Origin: Myxococcales bacterium
Lineage (GTDB): Bacteria > Myxococcota > Polyangia > Nannocystales > Nannocystaceae
Assembly: GCA_016793465.1 (NCBI GenBank)
Contig: JAEUJW010000013.1
Coordinates: 8,720 to 72,719 of the forward strand
Length of the DNA: 64,000 nucleotides
Reading direction: 5' to 3'
A program made the position numbers and the translations under genes. The notes beneath the pieces were generated by a model that searched no databases, was not told where the DNA came from, and worked only from the letters and a program-made list of their open reading frames with translations. This document shows positions 47,092 through 55,617 of this stretch, piece by piece (within the stretch, counting starts at the first letter, position 1; every line of letters begins with the position of its first letter).

Positions 47092-48036
47092 ATGCGTCTG
47101 CCCCTGCGCCACCCGCCGCCCGGGGCCGACGCGCCGCTGCGCCGCTGCGCCCACCTCGAGGCGCTCGCCGAGGCCGCGCGCGGCCTGTGCCTGAGCCCCG
47201 CGGCCGCGCTGGTCGCCACGCCGACGTCGCGCGGCCGCATGGGCAACGCCCTGCAGTGGCACTTCGGGCTCGACCCGCACGACAGCTCGGAGCAGCTCGA
47301 CTGGGAGGACGCCGTCGAAATTAAACTGGTGTCCGTGTGGCTGCGCGGCGGGCGGGTCGCCTGCGACAAGCTGAAGGTCTGCGACCTGACCGCCGACCCG
47401 TGGCGCAAGCTCGGCAACGTGCTGTGGGTGTTCGCCGATCGCATGACGCGGACCGTCGTCGGCCACCGGTTCTGGCGCCTGGCCGGCGCCGATCGCCAGG
47501 AGCTCGCCGCGGCCTGGCACGCCGACCCGCACTTCGAACAGCCGGCGCTGTTCGTCGAGTCGCGCGAGCAGGACGGCGGCGGCAAGAAGGGCGCGAAGAT
47601 CGCCGCGCCGGCCTACTACCTCAGCGCCGCGTGGATGGTCGCGCGCGTGGTGCCTGCCGAGCTGCCGGGCGTGTTCCCGTTCGACGCCCGCTGGTGGTCG
47701 ACGGCCCGCGATCACGGGACCCGCCGCCGCGACCCGGCGCTCGCGCTGTGGCGCGGCGAGCCGTCGGTCCGCTGCCCGCGCTGCGGCGGCCCGCTGCTCG
47801 TCGACGTCGCCCGCGTCCGCGCCGAGCGCTGGGCCCCGGCCGTGCACGCCATGCCGATCGGCCCCGACTGCGGCCTGCGGGCGCACGCGGTGGTCGACGC
47901 GGGCGGCCTCGTGCTGGCCCCGGGCGAGCTCGGGCGCGAGGCGCTCGAGGTGGCGCTCGAGGGCAGGGGAGCGCCCGACCAGGTCGCGTGCCTGGCCGAC
48001 GACGTGCTCGAGCCCGACGATCACGAGCACGCCTGA
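47092..48036 (+). CDS. MutH/Sau3AI-like endonuclease with C-terminal Zn-ribbon-like tail
   Basis: 314 residues. RGRMGNALQWHFG, then LDWEDAVEIKLVSV, PWRKLGNVLWVF, VGHRFWRLAGADRQELAAAWHAD and YYLSAAWMVARVV follow the order of the MutH/Sau3AI nuclease core. The D-x(n)-ExK site reads Asp70, Glu76, Lys78. The first acidic residue of the family (Glu in LLExxLG) is Gln55 here, which may lower or alter activity. About 65 residues from the end a CPRCGG motif and a further Cys suggest a partial zinc ribbon. No methylase gene is adjacent. It precedes an atypical intergenic island. Confidence 0.75.
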   Translation: MRLPLRHPPPGADAPLRRCAHLEALAEAARGLCLSPAAALVATPTSRGRMGNALQWHFGLDPHDSSEQLDWEDAVEIKLVSVWLRGGRVACDKLKVCDLTADPWRKLGNVLWVFADRMTRTVVGHRFWRLAGADRQELAAAWHADPHFEQPALFVESREQDGGGKKGAKIAAPAYYLSAAWMVARVVPAELPGVFPFDARWWSTARDHGTRRRDPALALWRGEPSVRCPRCGGPLLVDVARVRAERWAPAVHAMPIGPDCGLRAHAVVDAGGLVLAPGELGREALEVALEGRGAPDQVACLADDVLEPDDHEHA

Positions 48037-48173
48037 GCGGGTGCGCATGTCCGTTCACGGGTCGCGCGGCGGGTCTGCGCCCGCGGGCCATGGCACGGAT
48101 GCCATGGGCCTGGCTCACGATCCGAATGTCGGATCCGCGGCGCGGGCCCGTGTCGCTAAAACCAATAACGAGA

Positions 48174-48204
48174 ACCCAGGATAGCTGACCAAGCCGTCCT
48201 GGGT
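48174..48204. other. Hairpin, 8-bp perfect stem
   Basis: ACCCAGGA at 48174-48181 pairs with TCCTGGGT at 48197-48204 across a 15-nt loop, followed by a run of eight C. It may end the MutH-like transcript or belong to a small RNA or decayed element. Confidence 0.4.
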
Positions 48205-48275
48205 CCCCCCCCAGAGTAAGTTGCTGCTACAGCACCGACCAAGCGAAAGCGCGACCAGAAACCAGTTGCTCAGGT

Positions 48276-48413
48276 TAAGTCAGGGCAGGGAAAGCGAAGC
48301 CAAGCGCGGATAAATCAGGGACAAGCCAGGGAAGCCAGGGAATATGTCAGGGAGGAAGCCAGATAAGTCAGGGGCGAAGTCAAGCGAAGCCAGGGAAGCC
48401 AAGTCAGGTTCCG
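48276..48413 (+). repeat. Degenerate CAGGG/GAAGCCA short-repeat tract
   Basis: Irregular repetition of AGCCAGGGA, GTCAGGG and GCGAAGCCA-type words over about 140 bp, without a fixed period. No open frame across it is credible. It may be a slippage-grown or decayed repeat. Confidence 0.55.
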
Positions 48414-48618
48414 GCGTCGCTGCCGGATGGTCAGCGCATGTGCAGCTTCGACGCCAAAATGGCAAGTAGTTGAAATTCAAAGATGCCAGGCTGAACTGGG
48501 GCCGGAAGCGCGGCGGGGGTATGACGCGGATGTCGGGGTGGTCGGGTCTGGAGCCGGCGGGGGGTGTGACATCCATGTCGTGCCGCGTCCGGATGGCCGG
48601 CGTGGTACGAAGCCGGCC

Positions 48619-49692
48619 ATGCAGGAGCGCGTGCGCGTCGCGATCATCGGCGGGACGGGCTACGGCGGGGCCGAGCTGATCCGCCTGCTCATCAACCATC
48701 CGGGGGCGCGGATCGTCCGGGTGACGAGCATCGACTCGGTGGGCGAGCCGCTCGAGGCGGTCCATCGCAACCTCCACAAGACCGGGCTGGTGTTCGAGAA
48801 CATCGAGCCAAGGGCCGCGGCCGAGGGCGTCGACGTGGTCTTCCTGGCCCTGCCGCACAAGGTCAGCGCGACGCTCGGCGAGACGCTGGCCGCCGTCGAG
48901 GCCCGCATCATCGACCTGTCCGGCGACTTTCGCCTGCGCGACGCGGCCGCCTACAAGACGTTCTACGGCGACACCCACCCGCACCCGCAGTTCCTGAGCG
49001 ACGGCAGCTGGACGTACGGCCTGCCGGAGCTCAACAAGGCGGCGATCCGCGAGGCCCGGCGCGTGGCCTCGCCGGGCTGCTTCGCCACGACGATCGCGCT
49101 CGGGCTGCTGCCGCTGGCCGGCGCCGGGCTGCTGCGCGGGCCGGTGCACACGCTCGGCATCACCGGCTCGTCGGGCTCCGGCGCCTACGCGTCGATCGGC
49201 ACCCACCACCCGCTGCGGGCCAACAACCTGAAGACGTACAAGGTGCTCAATCACCAGCACACGCCGGAGGTCGAGCAGACGCTGCGCGACGGCTGCGCGA
49301 AGGGAGGCCACGCGCCCGAATTCTCGCTGCAGTTCGTGCCGGTGTCGGCGCCGCTGGCCCGCGGCATCCTCGTCAACAGCTTCGTGCCGGTGCCGGCCGA
49401 GGTCGACGGCGCCAGGGTCGCGGCGCTGTTCGGCGAGTACTACCGCGACGCGCCGTTCGTGCGGGTGCTCGGGCACAAGGTCCAGGCCGAGGTCGTGGCC
49501 GTCAAGGGCAGCATGTACGTCGACCTGTCGTGGACGCTCGGCCCGGCGGTGAACGGCGAGCGCCAGCTGGTGGTGACCACCGCGCTCGACAACCTCGTCA
49601 AGGGCGGGGCGGGTCAGGCGGTGCAGTCGATGAACCTCATGTTCGGCCTGCCCGAGACGCAGGGCATCGACGCCCCGGGGCTGTGGCCGTGA
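48619..49692 (+). CDS. argC: N-acetyl-gamma-glutamyl-phosphate reductase ArgC
   Basis: 357 residues. NADP-binding GGTGYGGAEL near residues 11-20, catalytic Cys154 in SPGCFATT, and GSSGSGAYASIGTHH further on. It reduces N-acetylglutamyl phosphate in arginine synthesis. Start at the ATG at 48619, 7 nt after a TACGAA box; the in-frame ATG at 48427 would add 64 unlikely residues. It overlaps argB by GTGA (49689-49692). A lysine-type (LysY) role is possible because the LysW-type clusters use close homologues, but no lysW or lysX gene is visible. Confidence 0.93.
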   Translation: MQERVRVAIIGGTGYGGAELIRLLINHPGARIVRVTSIDSVGEPLEAVHRNLHKTGLVFENIEPRAAAEGVDVVFLALPHKVSATLGETLAAVEARIIDLSGDFRLRDAAAYKTFYGDTHPHPQFLSDGSWTYGLPELNKAAIREARRVASPGCFATTIALGLLPLAGAGLLRGPVHTLGITGSSGSGAYASIGTHHPLRANNLKTYKVLNHQHTPEVEQTLRDGCAKGGHAPEFSLQFVPVSAPLARGILVNSFVPVPAEVDGARVAALFGEYYRDAPFVRVLGHKVQAEVVAVKGSMYVDLSWTLGPAVNGERQLVVTTALDNLVKGGAGQAVQSMNLMFGLPETQGIDAPGLWP

Positions 49693-50513
49693 GCGCCGGC
49701 AAGTCGGCGGTGTTGAAGTTCGGCGGCGAGGTCGTGGCCGACCGCGCCGCGCTCGCGGGCGTGCTGCGCGACGCGGCGGCGCTGGTCGCCGCGGGCTGGC
49801 GCCTGCTGCTGTGCCACGGCGGCGGGCCGCAGGCCAACGCGCTGCAGGAGCGGCTCGGGCTGGTCCCGCACAAGGTCGCCGGTCGCCGCGTGACCGACGA
49901 GCCGACCCTGCAGGTCATGAAGTTCGTGCTGGCCGGCGAGCTCTCGGTCGACGTGGTGGCCGCCGGCGCGGCCGCGGGCTTGCGCGCGGTCGGCGTGTCG
50001 GGCGTGAGCGACGGCCTGGTGACCGCGAGGCGGCGCCCGCCGGTGGTCGTGCCGACGGCCGGCCCGGACCCGGTCGACTTCGGGCTCGTCGGCGACGTCG
50101 TCGAGATCCGCAGCGAGCTCGTGCAGCACCTGTGGGCCGGCGGTTACACGCCGGTCGTCAACACCCTCGGCATCGACCCCGCGAGCGGCCAGGTCTTCAA
50201 CATCAACGCCGACACGGTGGCCTCGGCGATCGCGGCGGCGCTCAAGGTCGACCACCTGTTCCTCATGACCGGCGTGCCCGGCGTGCTGCGCGACAAGGAC
50301 GACCCGACCACGCGCATCCCGCGGCTCACCGCCGAGGAGGCGCGCGCGGCCGTCGCCGCCGGGGTGATCGTCGGCGGCATGATCCCGAAGGTCGAGGAGG
50401 CGCTCGCCAACCTCGAGCTCGGCATCGGCGCGGTCCACATCCTCGGCGCCCAGCCGGGCGTGCTGCAGGCCGAGGCCGAGGCGCCCGGCAGCCGCGGCAC
50501 CGTGCTCGTGTAG
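49689..50513 (+). CDS. argB: Acetylglutamate kinase ArgB
   Basis: 274 residues from a GTG at 49689. Amino-acid-kinase fold: AVLKFGGEVV, LLCHGGGPQAN, GRRVTDEPTL, FNINADTVASAIAAAL, GGMIPKVEEAL. It phosphorylates N-acetylglutamate. It is translationally coupled to argC by a 4-nt overlap. The N-terminus is short, and no Arg-sensing N-terminal helix of the kind seen in feedback-inhibited kinases is evident. Confidence 0.93.
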   Translation: MSAGKSAVLKFGGEVVADRAALAGVLRDAAALVAAGWRLLLCHGGGPQANALQERLGLVPHKVAGRRVTDEPTLQVMKFVLAGELSVDVVAAGAAAGLRAVGVSGVSDGLVTARRRPPVVVPTAGPDPVDFGLVGDVVEIRSELVQHLWAGGYTPVVNTLGIDPASGQVFNINADTVASAIAAALKVDHLFLMTGVPGVLRDKDDPTTRIPRLTAEEARAAVAAGVIVGGMIPKVEEALANLELGIGAVHILGAQPGVLQAEAEAPGSRGTVLV

Positions 50514-50541
50514 CCGGCGGCGAGCCGGTACACTCGCGGGC

Positions 50542-51762
50542 ATGACACACTCCGGACTCGGGGCCGCGCTCGCGCGGGCGGTGGACGATCGGTTCGAGGC
50601 GGCGCAGGTGCCGTGGCTGCAGCGCGTGGTCGATCAGCCGAGCCACACCGCGGCGAAGGCCGACGTCGAGGCCGCGGCGGCGATCGTCGACGAGCTGGCC
50701 GCGTCGCTCGGGCTGACGTGCGAGCGCGTTGCCGACGAGACCGGCAAGTTCGCGGATCATCGCGTCTACGCCACGCCGGCGACCGGAGCGGACGACCGGG
50801 CGATCGCGCTGGTCGGGCACATCGACACCGTGTTCCCGCGCAAGCTCGGGTTCCTCGCGTTCAGCCGCGACGACGACGCCATCCGCGGGCCGGGCGTGCT
50901 CGACATGAAGTCGGGCATCAGCGAGGTGCTGTTCGCCCTCGACGCGCTGCGGCGGGCCGCGCCCGAGGTGTATGCATCCTTGAAGGCGCGGGTGATCATC
51001 GTCAGCGACGAGGAGGTCGGCTCGCCGAGCTCGCACGCGCTGTACGAGCGCCTGGCGCCGCGCACGACCGCGGGGCTGGTGTTCGAGTCGGGGCGCAAGC
51101 AGGACCGCATCGTCACCGCGCGCAAGGGAGGCGGGGTCTACACGATCACGGCGCACGGCAAGGCGGCGCACGCGGGCGTCAACCACGCGGCGGGGGTCAA
51201 CGCGATCCACGCGCTCGCGCTGATCGTCGCGCGCATCGAGGGCATGACCGACTACGGCCGCGGGGTCACGCTCAACGTCGGTCTGTTCGAGGGCGGCACC
51301 GCCAAGAACACGGTGCCCGAGCGCGCGAGCATCCAGGTCGACGCCCGCTACCAGACCATGGCCGACGCCGAGCGCGTGACCGCGGCGCTGTTCGCCCTCG
51401 CCGACGATCCGTTCGCCGGCATCGACGCGGCGCCCGAGCGCCTGCGCGGCGTGCGGGTCGAGGTCTCCGGCGGACTGACGCGCCCGCCGATGGAGCCGCT
51501 GCCCGCGACCGCCGCGCTGCGCCTCGCCTACGAGCCCTACGCCGCGGCCCAGGGCCTGCAGGTCGGCGAGGCGCCGCTGCAGGGCGGGGGCTCCGACGCC
51601 AACCTGCTGGTCGCGCTCGGGGTGCCGTGCATCGACGGGCTCGGGCCGTTCGGCGAGTTCTTCCACGAGGTCCACGAGTGGAGCAGCCTGAGCTCGCTGC
51701 GCCGCCGCACCGCCGCGCTGGCGTGGTTCCTCGCCGAGCAGTCGGCGAGGGAGTGGGCGTAG
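50542..51762 (+). CDS. M20-family metallopeptidase (carboxypeptidase G2/ArgE-like)
   Basis: 406 residues. Zinc ligands and catalytic residues visible: GHIDTVF (His93, Asp95), GPGVLDMKSG (Asp121), SDEEVGS (Glu157, Glu158), and GSDAN near 350 with a later His. The dimerisation domain includes AHAGV. The pattern is closest to glutamate carboxypeptidase G2, but its position after argC-argB suggests N-acetylornithine deacetylase, which is the same superfamily. A -10-like TACACT at 50529-50534 ends 7 nt before the ATG, so it may also be transcribed on its own. Confidence 0.85.
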   Translation: MTHSGLGAALARAVDDRFEAAQVPWLQRVVDQPSHTAAKADVEAAAAIVDELAASLGLTCERVADETGKFADHRVYATPATGADDRAIALVGHIDTVFPRKLGFLAFSRDDDAIRGPGVLDMKSGISEVLFALDALRRAAPEVYASLKARVIIVSDEEVGSPSSHALYERLAPRTTAGLVFESGRKQDRIVTARKGGGVYTITAHGKAAHAGVNHAAGVNAIHALALIVARIEGMTDYGRGVTLNVGLFEGGTAKNTVPERASIQVDARYQTMADAERVTAALFALADDPFAGIDAAPERLRGVRVEVSGGLTRPPMEPLPATAALRLAYEPYAAAQGLQVGEAPLQGGGSDANLLVALGVPCIDGLGPFGEFFHEVHEWSSLSSLRRRTAALAWFLAEQSAREWA

Positions 51763-51922
51763 TGGCGCGCGGGGCCCGAATTCAGGCGTTGCGGCCGCGA
51801 TCGGCGGCCCCGGCGAACGCCGTTGGCGGGCCCTCGGCGGTCCGGAACCGGGTTTCGCGGGCTTTTGCGCGGGCCTCGGCTTGCGACCGGGCGCGGACCG
51901 TGCGAAAACACTCTGACCCTCG

Positions 51923-53215
51923 ATGAGCGACGGCGACGTTCTAGGGGTGCTCACCATCCTGCTGTGTCTCGTCGGCAGCTTCTTCTTTTCAGGCTCCGAG
52001 ACGGCGATCACCAGCTTCGACGCCCACCGGGCCCAGCGCCTCGTCGAGGAGGGCGGGCGCGACGGCCGGGTGATCGGGTTTTGGGTCAAGCAGCCGGTGC
52101 GGGTGCTGTCGACGATCCTGATCGGCAACAACCTGGTCAACACGCTGATGGGCGCGGTGGTCACGGCGCTGGCCATCCGGCACCTCGAGGGCACGCCGTG
52201 GGGCGAGTGGGCCGTCGGCGTCGCCGTGTTCATGACCACCGCGCTGCTGCTGATCCTCGGCGAGATCACGCCGAAGGCGCTCGGCAAGCTCTACTCGGAC
52301 AAGGTCACCGTGCCGGCGCTGTGGCTGCTGCGGATCCTCAGCCGGGTGATGGCCCCGCTGCTGTGGGTCACCACCGGCCTCACCGACCGCATGATCAAGC
52401 GCGCGACCGAGGACGCGCCGTCGGGGAGCTTCGCGCGGGTCATCACGTCGGACGACATCAGCTACATGGTCAAGGTCGGCCACCGCGACGGGTCGATCCC
52501 GGCGCACCAGGCCGCGCTGCTGGCCCACATCGTGCGCTTCGAGGAGAAGATCGCGCGCGACATCATGATCCCCGAGAACCGCGTGACCGCGGTCAACGTC
52601 GAGTGGGACGTCCGCCAGGTCCGCGAGCTGGCCATGCGCACCGGCCACAGCCGCCTCCCGGTCTACGAGGGCACGCTGATCAAGAACGTCAAGGGCGTGC
52701 TGCACATCAAGCAGCTGGTCGGCATGGCCGACAACGATCGGGTGACGCGCGCGCTGCGTCCGCCGGTGTTCATCAGCGAGACCATGCGGCTCCCCGATCT
52801 GCTGCAGCGCTTCAAGGACCAGCGGGTCCACCTCGCGGTCGTCGTCGACGACGCCGGCGACACCGTCGGCGTCGTCAGCCTCGAGGACGTGCTCGAGCAG
52901 ATCGTCGGCCAGATCTTCGACGAGACCGACCGCGCGCCCACGGCGGCGGCCGTCGAGGCCGACGGCGCCCACGTGCTCGACGGCCAGGACAGCCTGACGC
53001 GCGTCGAGGAGCTGCTCGGCGTCGACATCCCGGAGGTCGAGAACCTGATCAGCATCGGCGACCTGCTCACCCACCTCGCGGGCCAGATCCCGATCGCCGG
53101 CTCGATCTTCGTGTGGGAGAACCTGCGGTTCCGCGTGCTCGAGGCCGACGCGCGCCACGTCATCCGCGTGCGCGTCGATCGCCCGACCGGCGAGGATCAG
53201 AGCGGCGACGACTGA
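51923..53215 (+). CDS. CNNM/CorC-type membrane protein (DUF21-CBS-CorC)
   Basis: 430 residues. An N-terminal DUF21 domain with about three TM helices and SFFFSGSETAITSF near residues 19-32, a loop to about 190, a CBS pair (IMIPENRVTAV; LAVVVDDAGDTVGVVSLEDVLEQIVG) and a C-terminal CorC/HlyC domain ending FRVLEADARHVIRVRV. Family members handle Mg or Co ions at the membrane. The gene is preceded by 160 bp of plain non-coding sequence and followed, 8 bp on, by the convergent lipoprotein gene. Confidence 0.9.
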   Translation: MSDGDVLGVLTILLCLVGSFFFSGSETAITSFDAHRAQRLVEEGGRDGRVIGFWVKQPVRVLSTILIGNNLVNTLMGAVVTALAIRHLEGTPWGEWAVGVAVFMTTALLLILGEITPKALGKLYSDKVTVPALWLLRILSRVMAPLLWVTTGLTDRMIKRATEDAPSGSFARVITSDDISYMVKVGHRDGSIPAHQAALLAHIVRFEEKIARDIMIPENRVTAVNVEWDVRQVRELAMRTGHSRLPVYEGTLIKNVKGVLHIKQLVGMADNDRVTRALRPPVFISETMRLPDLLQRFKDQRVHLAVVVDDAGDTVGVVSLEDVLEQIVGQIFDETDRAPTAAAVEADGAHVLDGQDSLTRVEELLGVDIPEVENLISIGDLLTHLAGQIPIAGSIFVWENLRFRVLEADARHVIRVRVDRPTGEDQSGDD

Positions 53216-53223
53216 GGCCCGCC

Positions 53224-54042
53224 TCAGGGCATGGGCTGCTCGACGAGCTCGACGCGGATGTCGCCGAGGCCGGCGTCGAGCCAGATCTTGACGTTGCCCG
53301 AGCCGAGCGTGCGCTCGAACGAGCCGCTGCGTACGGTCGAGACGGTGCGGGTCTGCACGCGGATGTCGCGGCCGCGCAGCCGCAGGTCGAGGTTCTGGTC
53401 GGAGCGCAGCACGAGGTCGATGCTGCCGCGGGCGCTGACGACCACGTCGTTGCCGCCGGCGCCGTCCTGGACGACCCTGGCGCCGCCGTTGCCCGTCGTG
53501 GCGTCGATGTTGCCGGCGGAGCGGATGTCGAGGAAGCCGGCGCCGGTGCGCGCGCCGACGCCGTCGCGGCCGCCGTCGATGGTGATGTGGCCGGCGCCGA
53601 CGTCGACGAGCAGGTTGCCGTCGACGCCGACCACGTCGACGTCGCCGAGGTCGGTGACGAGCTCGAGGTCGCGGTCGGGCGGGAGGCGGATCTCGTCGGC
53701 CTCGAAGTCGACCTGGCCGCGCAGGTCGAGCGGGATGTCGGCGCGCAGCTCGGCGAACTGGCCGTCCTCCGCCCACACGAGGTCGGGCTCGGCCGCGTTG
53801 TCGCGGGCGGTCTGCGAGCTGCCGCCGACCGAGCGCCAGGTGCCCTCGAGCTCGAGGCCCGGGGCCATCGGGTCGCCGACGACGGTGAGCGGGCTGGCGC
53901 CGAGGTCGATGCGCACCGAGTCGACGCCGGCGAGCGGGTAAGTGGCGGTGACGCTGGCCTCGCCGCGGTAGCCGAACACGCAGGCGGCGAGCGCGAGCAC
54001 AGGCGCGAGGGAGCGGGCGAGCAGGCGGGTGGGGGTGCGCAT
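53224..54042 (-). CDS. Lipoprotein with auto-transporter-adhesin/head-GIN-like beta domain
   Basis: 272 residues, lipobox LALAAC (Cys21). The mature part is a series of short strands alternating with Gly/Asp turns (DLGASPLTVVGDP, ELVTDLGDVDVVGVDGN, DVGAGHITIDGGR, GNIDATTGNGGARVV), like the DUF2807/DUF4097 putative adhesins. Such proteins are found on many bacterial surfaces with no settled function. Its start overlaps the stop of the upstream gene by one base, so the two are expressed together. Confidence 0.75.
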   Translation of the reverse strand: MRTPTRLLARSLAPVLALAACVFGYRGEASVTATYPLAGVDSVRIDLGASPLTVVGDPMAPGLELEGTWRSVGGSSQTARDNAAEPDLVWAEDGQFAELRADIPLDLRGQVDFEADEIRLPPDRDLELVTDLGDVDVVGVDGNLLVDVGAGHITIDGGRDGVGARTGAGFLDIRSAGNIDATTGNGGARVVQDGAGGNDVVVSARGSIDLVLRSDQNLDLRLRGRDIRVQTRTVSTVRSGSFERTLGSGNVKIWLDAGLGDIRVELVEQPMP

Positions 54043-55544
54043 CAGAAGTACACTCCGATCCCGGTGCCGAGCTCGAGGGTGGCGGCGTTGCGGGGGATGA
54101 CGCGGTCGCCGTGGGAGTCGGGGCTCAGCGGCGGCGGGGCCTGGTTGAAGAACCGCGGGCCGGCGAGCGGGGCGCTGATCCGCGGGACGAGGTTGAGCGA
54201 CCAGCGGTCGAGGATGAAGAACCGCAGGTCGAGCTGGCCGTAGGGGATGGCGGCGAAGGCCGACTGGCCGCCGCGCGCGGGCGCGTCGGGGTCGACCGTG
54301 ACGCCGCCGGCGCGGCCGAAGCTGCCCTGCAGGATGACGCCGGCGGCGGCGGCCAGCCACAGGCGCGGGCGCTCGAGGAAGCGGTAGCTGACGCGCACGC
54401 CGCCCTGCAGGGTGGTGCGCGCGCTGCCGCGGTCGTGCTTCAGGCTGAGGTCGGAGGCGCCGACGCTGAGGCGGCGGTAGACCTGGCCCATCACCGCCAT
54501 CGACCAGTCGGGCAGGAACGCCGCGGCCGGGTCGCCGGCCCGCATGCCGACGGTCGCGCTGCGGCCGACCTCGAGGGCGAGCTTGTGGCGGGTGCGCGGG
54601 TTCGGGGTGCGCTTGCCGGCGGCGACGGCGTGGGCGTCCATGATCTGGGCGGCGTACAGCATCTGGAAGGCGCCGCTCAGCAGGCCGAAGCCGGCGGCGC
54701 TGATCGCCTCGCTGCCGAAGGTGCTGCTGCCGAGGCCCTTGGTCGAGAGGTCGGTGCCGCGGTCGACCTGGGTGAGCAGCACGGCGCCGATCCCGAGGGC
54801 CATGGTGCCGATCAGGTAGCCGGTGCCCTTGGCGCCCTCGCGGTTGACCATCTGGCCGAGGCCCGGGAGCATCGACGACAGGATCGGGGAGGCGATCATC
54901 TTCCAGCGCGGGCGCTCCGGGCGGAGCGTGCGCGCGTCGGCGTCGGCGCGTGCGAGCGGGCGCTCGTCGGACACGCCGCGCGAGCCCTCGGGGGTGAGCA
55001 CGTAGCTCGCGCGCGCGTCGGTCGCGACCGAGAGCGTGACGCGGCTGCCGCGGGCGGCGTCGTCGAGCTTGTAGTCGCCGGGCGGGACGTCGAGGCGGAC
55101 CTGGCTGCCGGGTTTGAGGTTGATGCTCGCGACCACGGCGTCGCCCGCGTCGCGCACGGTCACGAGGCCGCCGCCTGGACGGGTCGCGCGCAGCTCGAGC
55201 GTGCCGGTCGCCACGCCGTCGGCGGCGGCGCGGGGCTGCGGCGCGCTCGCGGGCGTGACGGCGGCGGTCGGCGAAGGCACCGCGGGCGTCGTGGTGATCG
55301 GCGCGGGTGGTGCGGTCGGCGGAGTCGCGGGGCCGGGTGCGGTCGGTGAGGGCGTCGCGGGTGAGGGCGGCTGGCGCGACGACGCCGGGGCGATCGGGCC
55401 GGGCGAGGGCGACGGCGTGGTCGGCGTCACGCTCGCTGGCGTCGTCGTCGGGGCTGCAGCGGCGGGCGCCGGAGGGCCGCTCGCAGTTGCAGGTGCAACG
55501 GGTGCAGGACCCACGAGCAGGGCGGCCAGGTAACAACGCAGCAC
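54042..55544 (-). CDS. Envelope protein with Pro-rich and PEGA-like region and membrane segments
   Basis: 500 residues from a GTG at 55544, with a -10-like TATAAC (complement of 55551-55556) 6 nt upstream. Signal-like N-terminus, then a long Pro/Ala/Thr stretch to about 110. A PEGA-like small beta domain (about 112-165: ATRPGGGLVTVRDAGDAVV, PPGDYKLDD) is followed by hydrophobic helices (ILSSMLPGLGQMVNREGAKGTGYLIG) and a beta-barrel-like end with GVRVSYRFLERPRLWL. The function is unknown. It is coupled by one base to the adhesin-like lipoprotein. Confidence 0.65.
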   Translation of the reverse strand: MLRCYLAALLVGPAPVAPATASGPPAPAAAAPTTTPASVTPTTPSPSPGPIAPASSRQPPSPATPSPTAPGPATPPTAPPAPITTTPAVPSPTAAVTPASAPQPRAAADGVATGTLELRATRPGGGLVTVRDAGDAVVASINLKPGSQVRLDVPPGDYKLDDAARGSRVTLSVATDARASYVLTPEGSRGVSDERPLARADADARTLRPERPRWKMIASPILSSMLPGLGQMVNREGAKGTGYLIGTMALGIGAVLLTQVDRGTDLSTKGLGSSTFGSEAISAAGFGLLSGAFQMLYAAQIMDAHAVAAGKRTPNPRTRHKLALEVGRSATVGMRAGDPAAAFLPDWSMAVMGQVYRRLSVGASDLSLKHDRGSARTTLQGGVRVSYRFLERPRLWLAAAAGVILQGSFGRAGGVTVDPDAPARGGQSAFAAIPYGQLDLRFFILDRWSLNLVPRISAPLAGPRFFNQAPPPLSPDSHGDRVIPRNAATLELGTGIGVYF

Positions 55545-55617
55545 CCTGCGGTTATAGGCGGGGAGCCGGGTCGGCGTCCAGCGCGGGCCTGGCGTTTTCG
55601 CTCCGAGGGGCCAGAGT

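Larger units (their letters stand above)
48037..48618. other. 582-bp intergenic island of atypical composition
   Basis: Between the MutH-like gene and argC. The part from about 48155 to 48480 is visibly less GC-rich than its surroundings, with short runs of A and words such as AAAACCAATAACG and GTAGTTGAAATTC. It includes an 8-bp-stem hairpin (48174-48204), an eight-C run at 48204-48211, a CAGGG/GAAGCCA-rich stretch (48276-48413) and no coding frame I can support. On the right, a -10-like TACGAA at 48606-48611 probably serves argC. Confidence 0.7.

Noticed and set aside
48280..49476. 398-codon minus-strand open frame over argC and the odd island
   Set aside because: The argC reading frame has its catalytic and NADP motifs. 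The minus frame is arginine/valine-rich over argC and then reads through the repeat tract as LASL-type sequence; no ribosome site.
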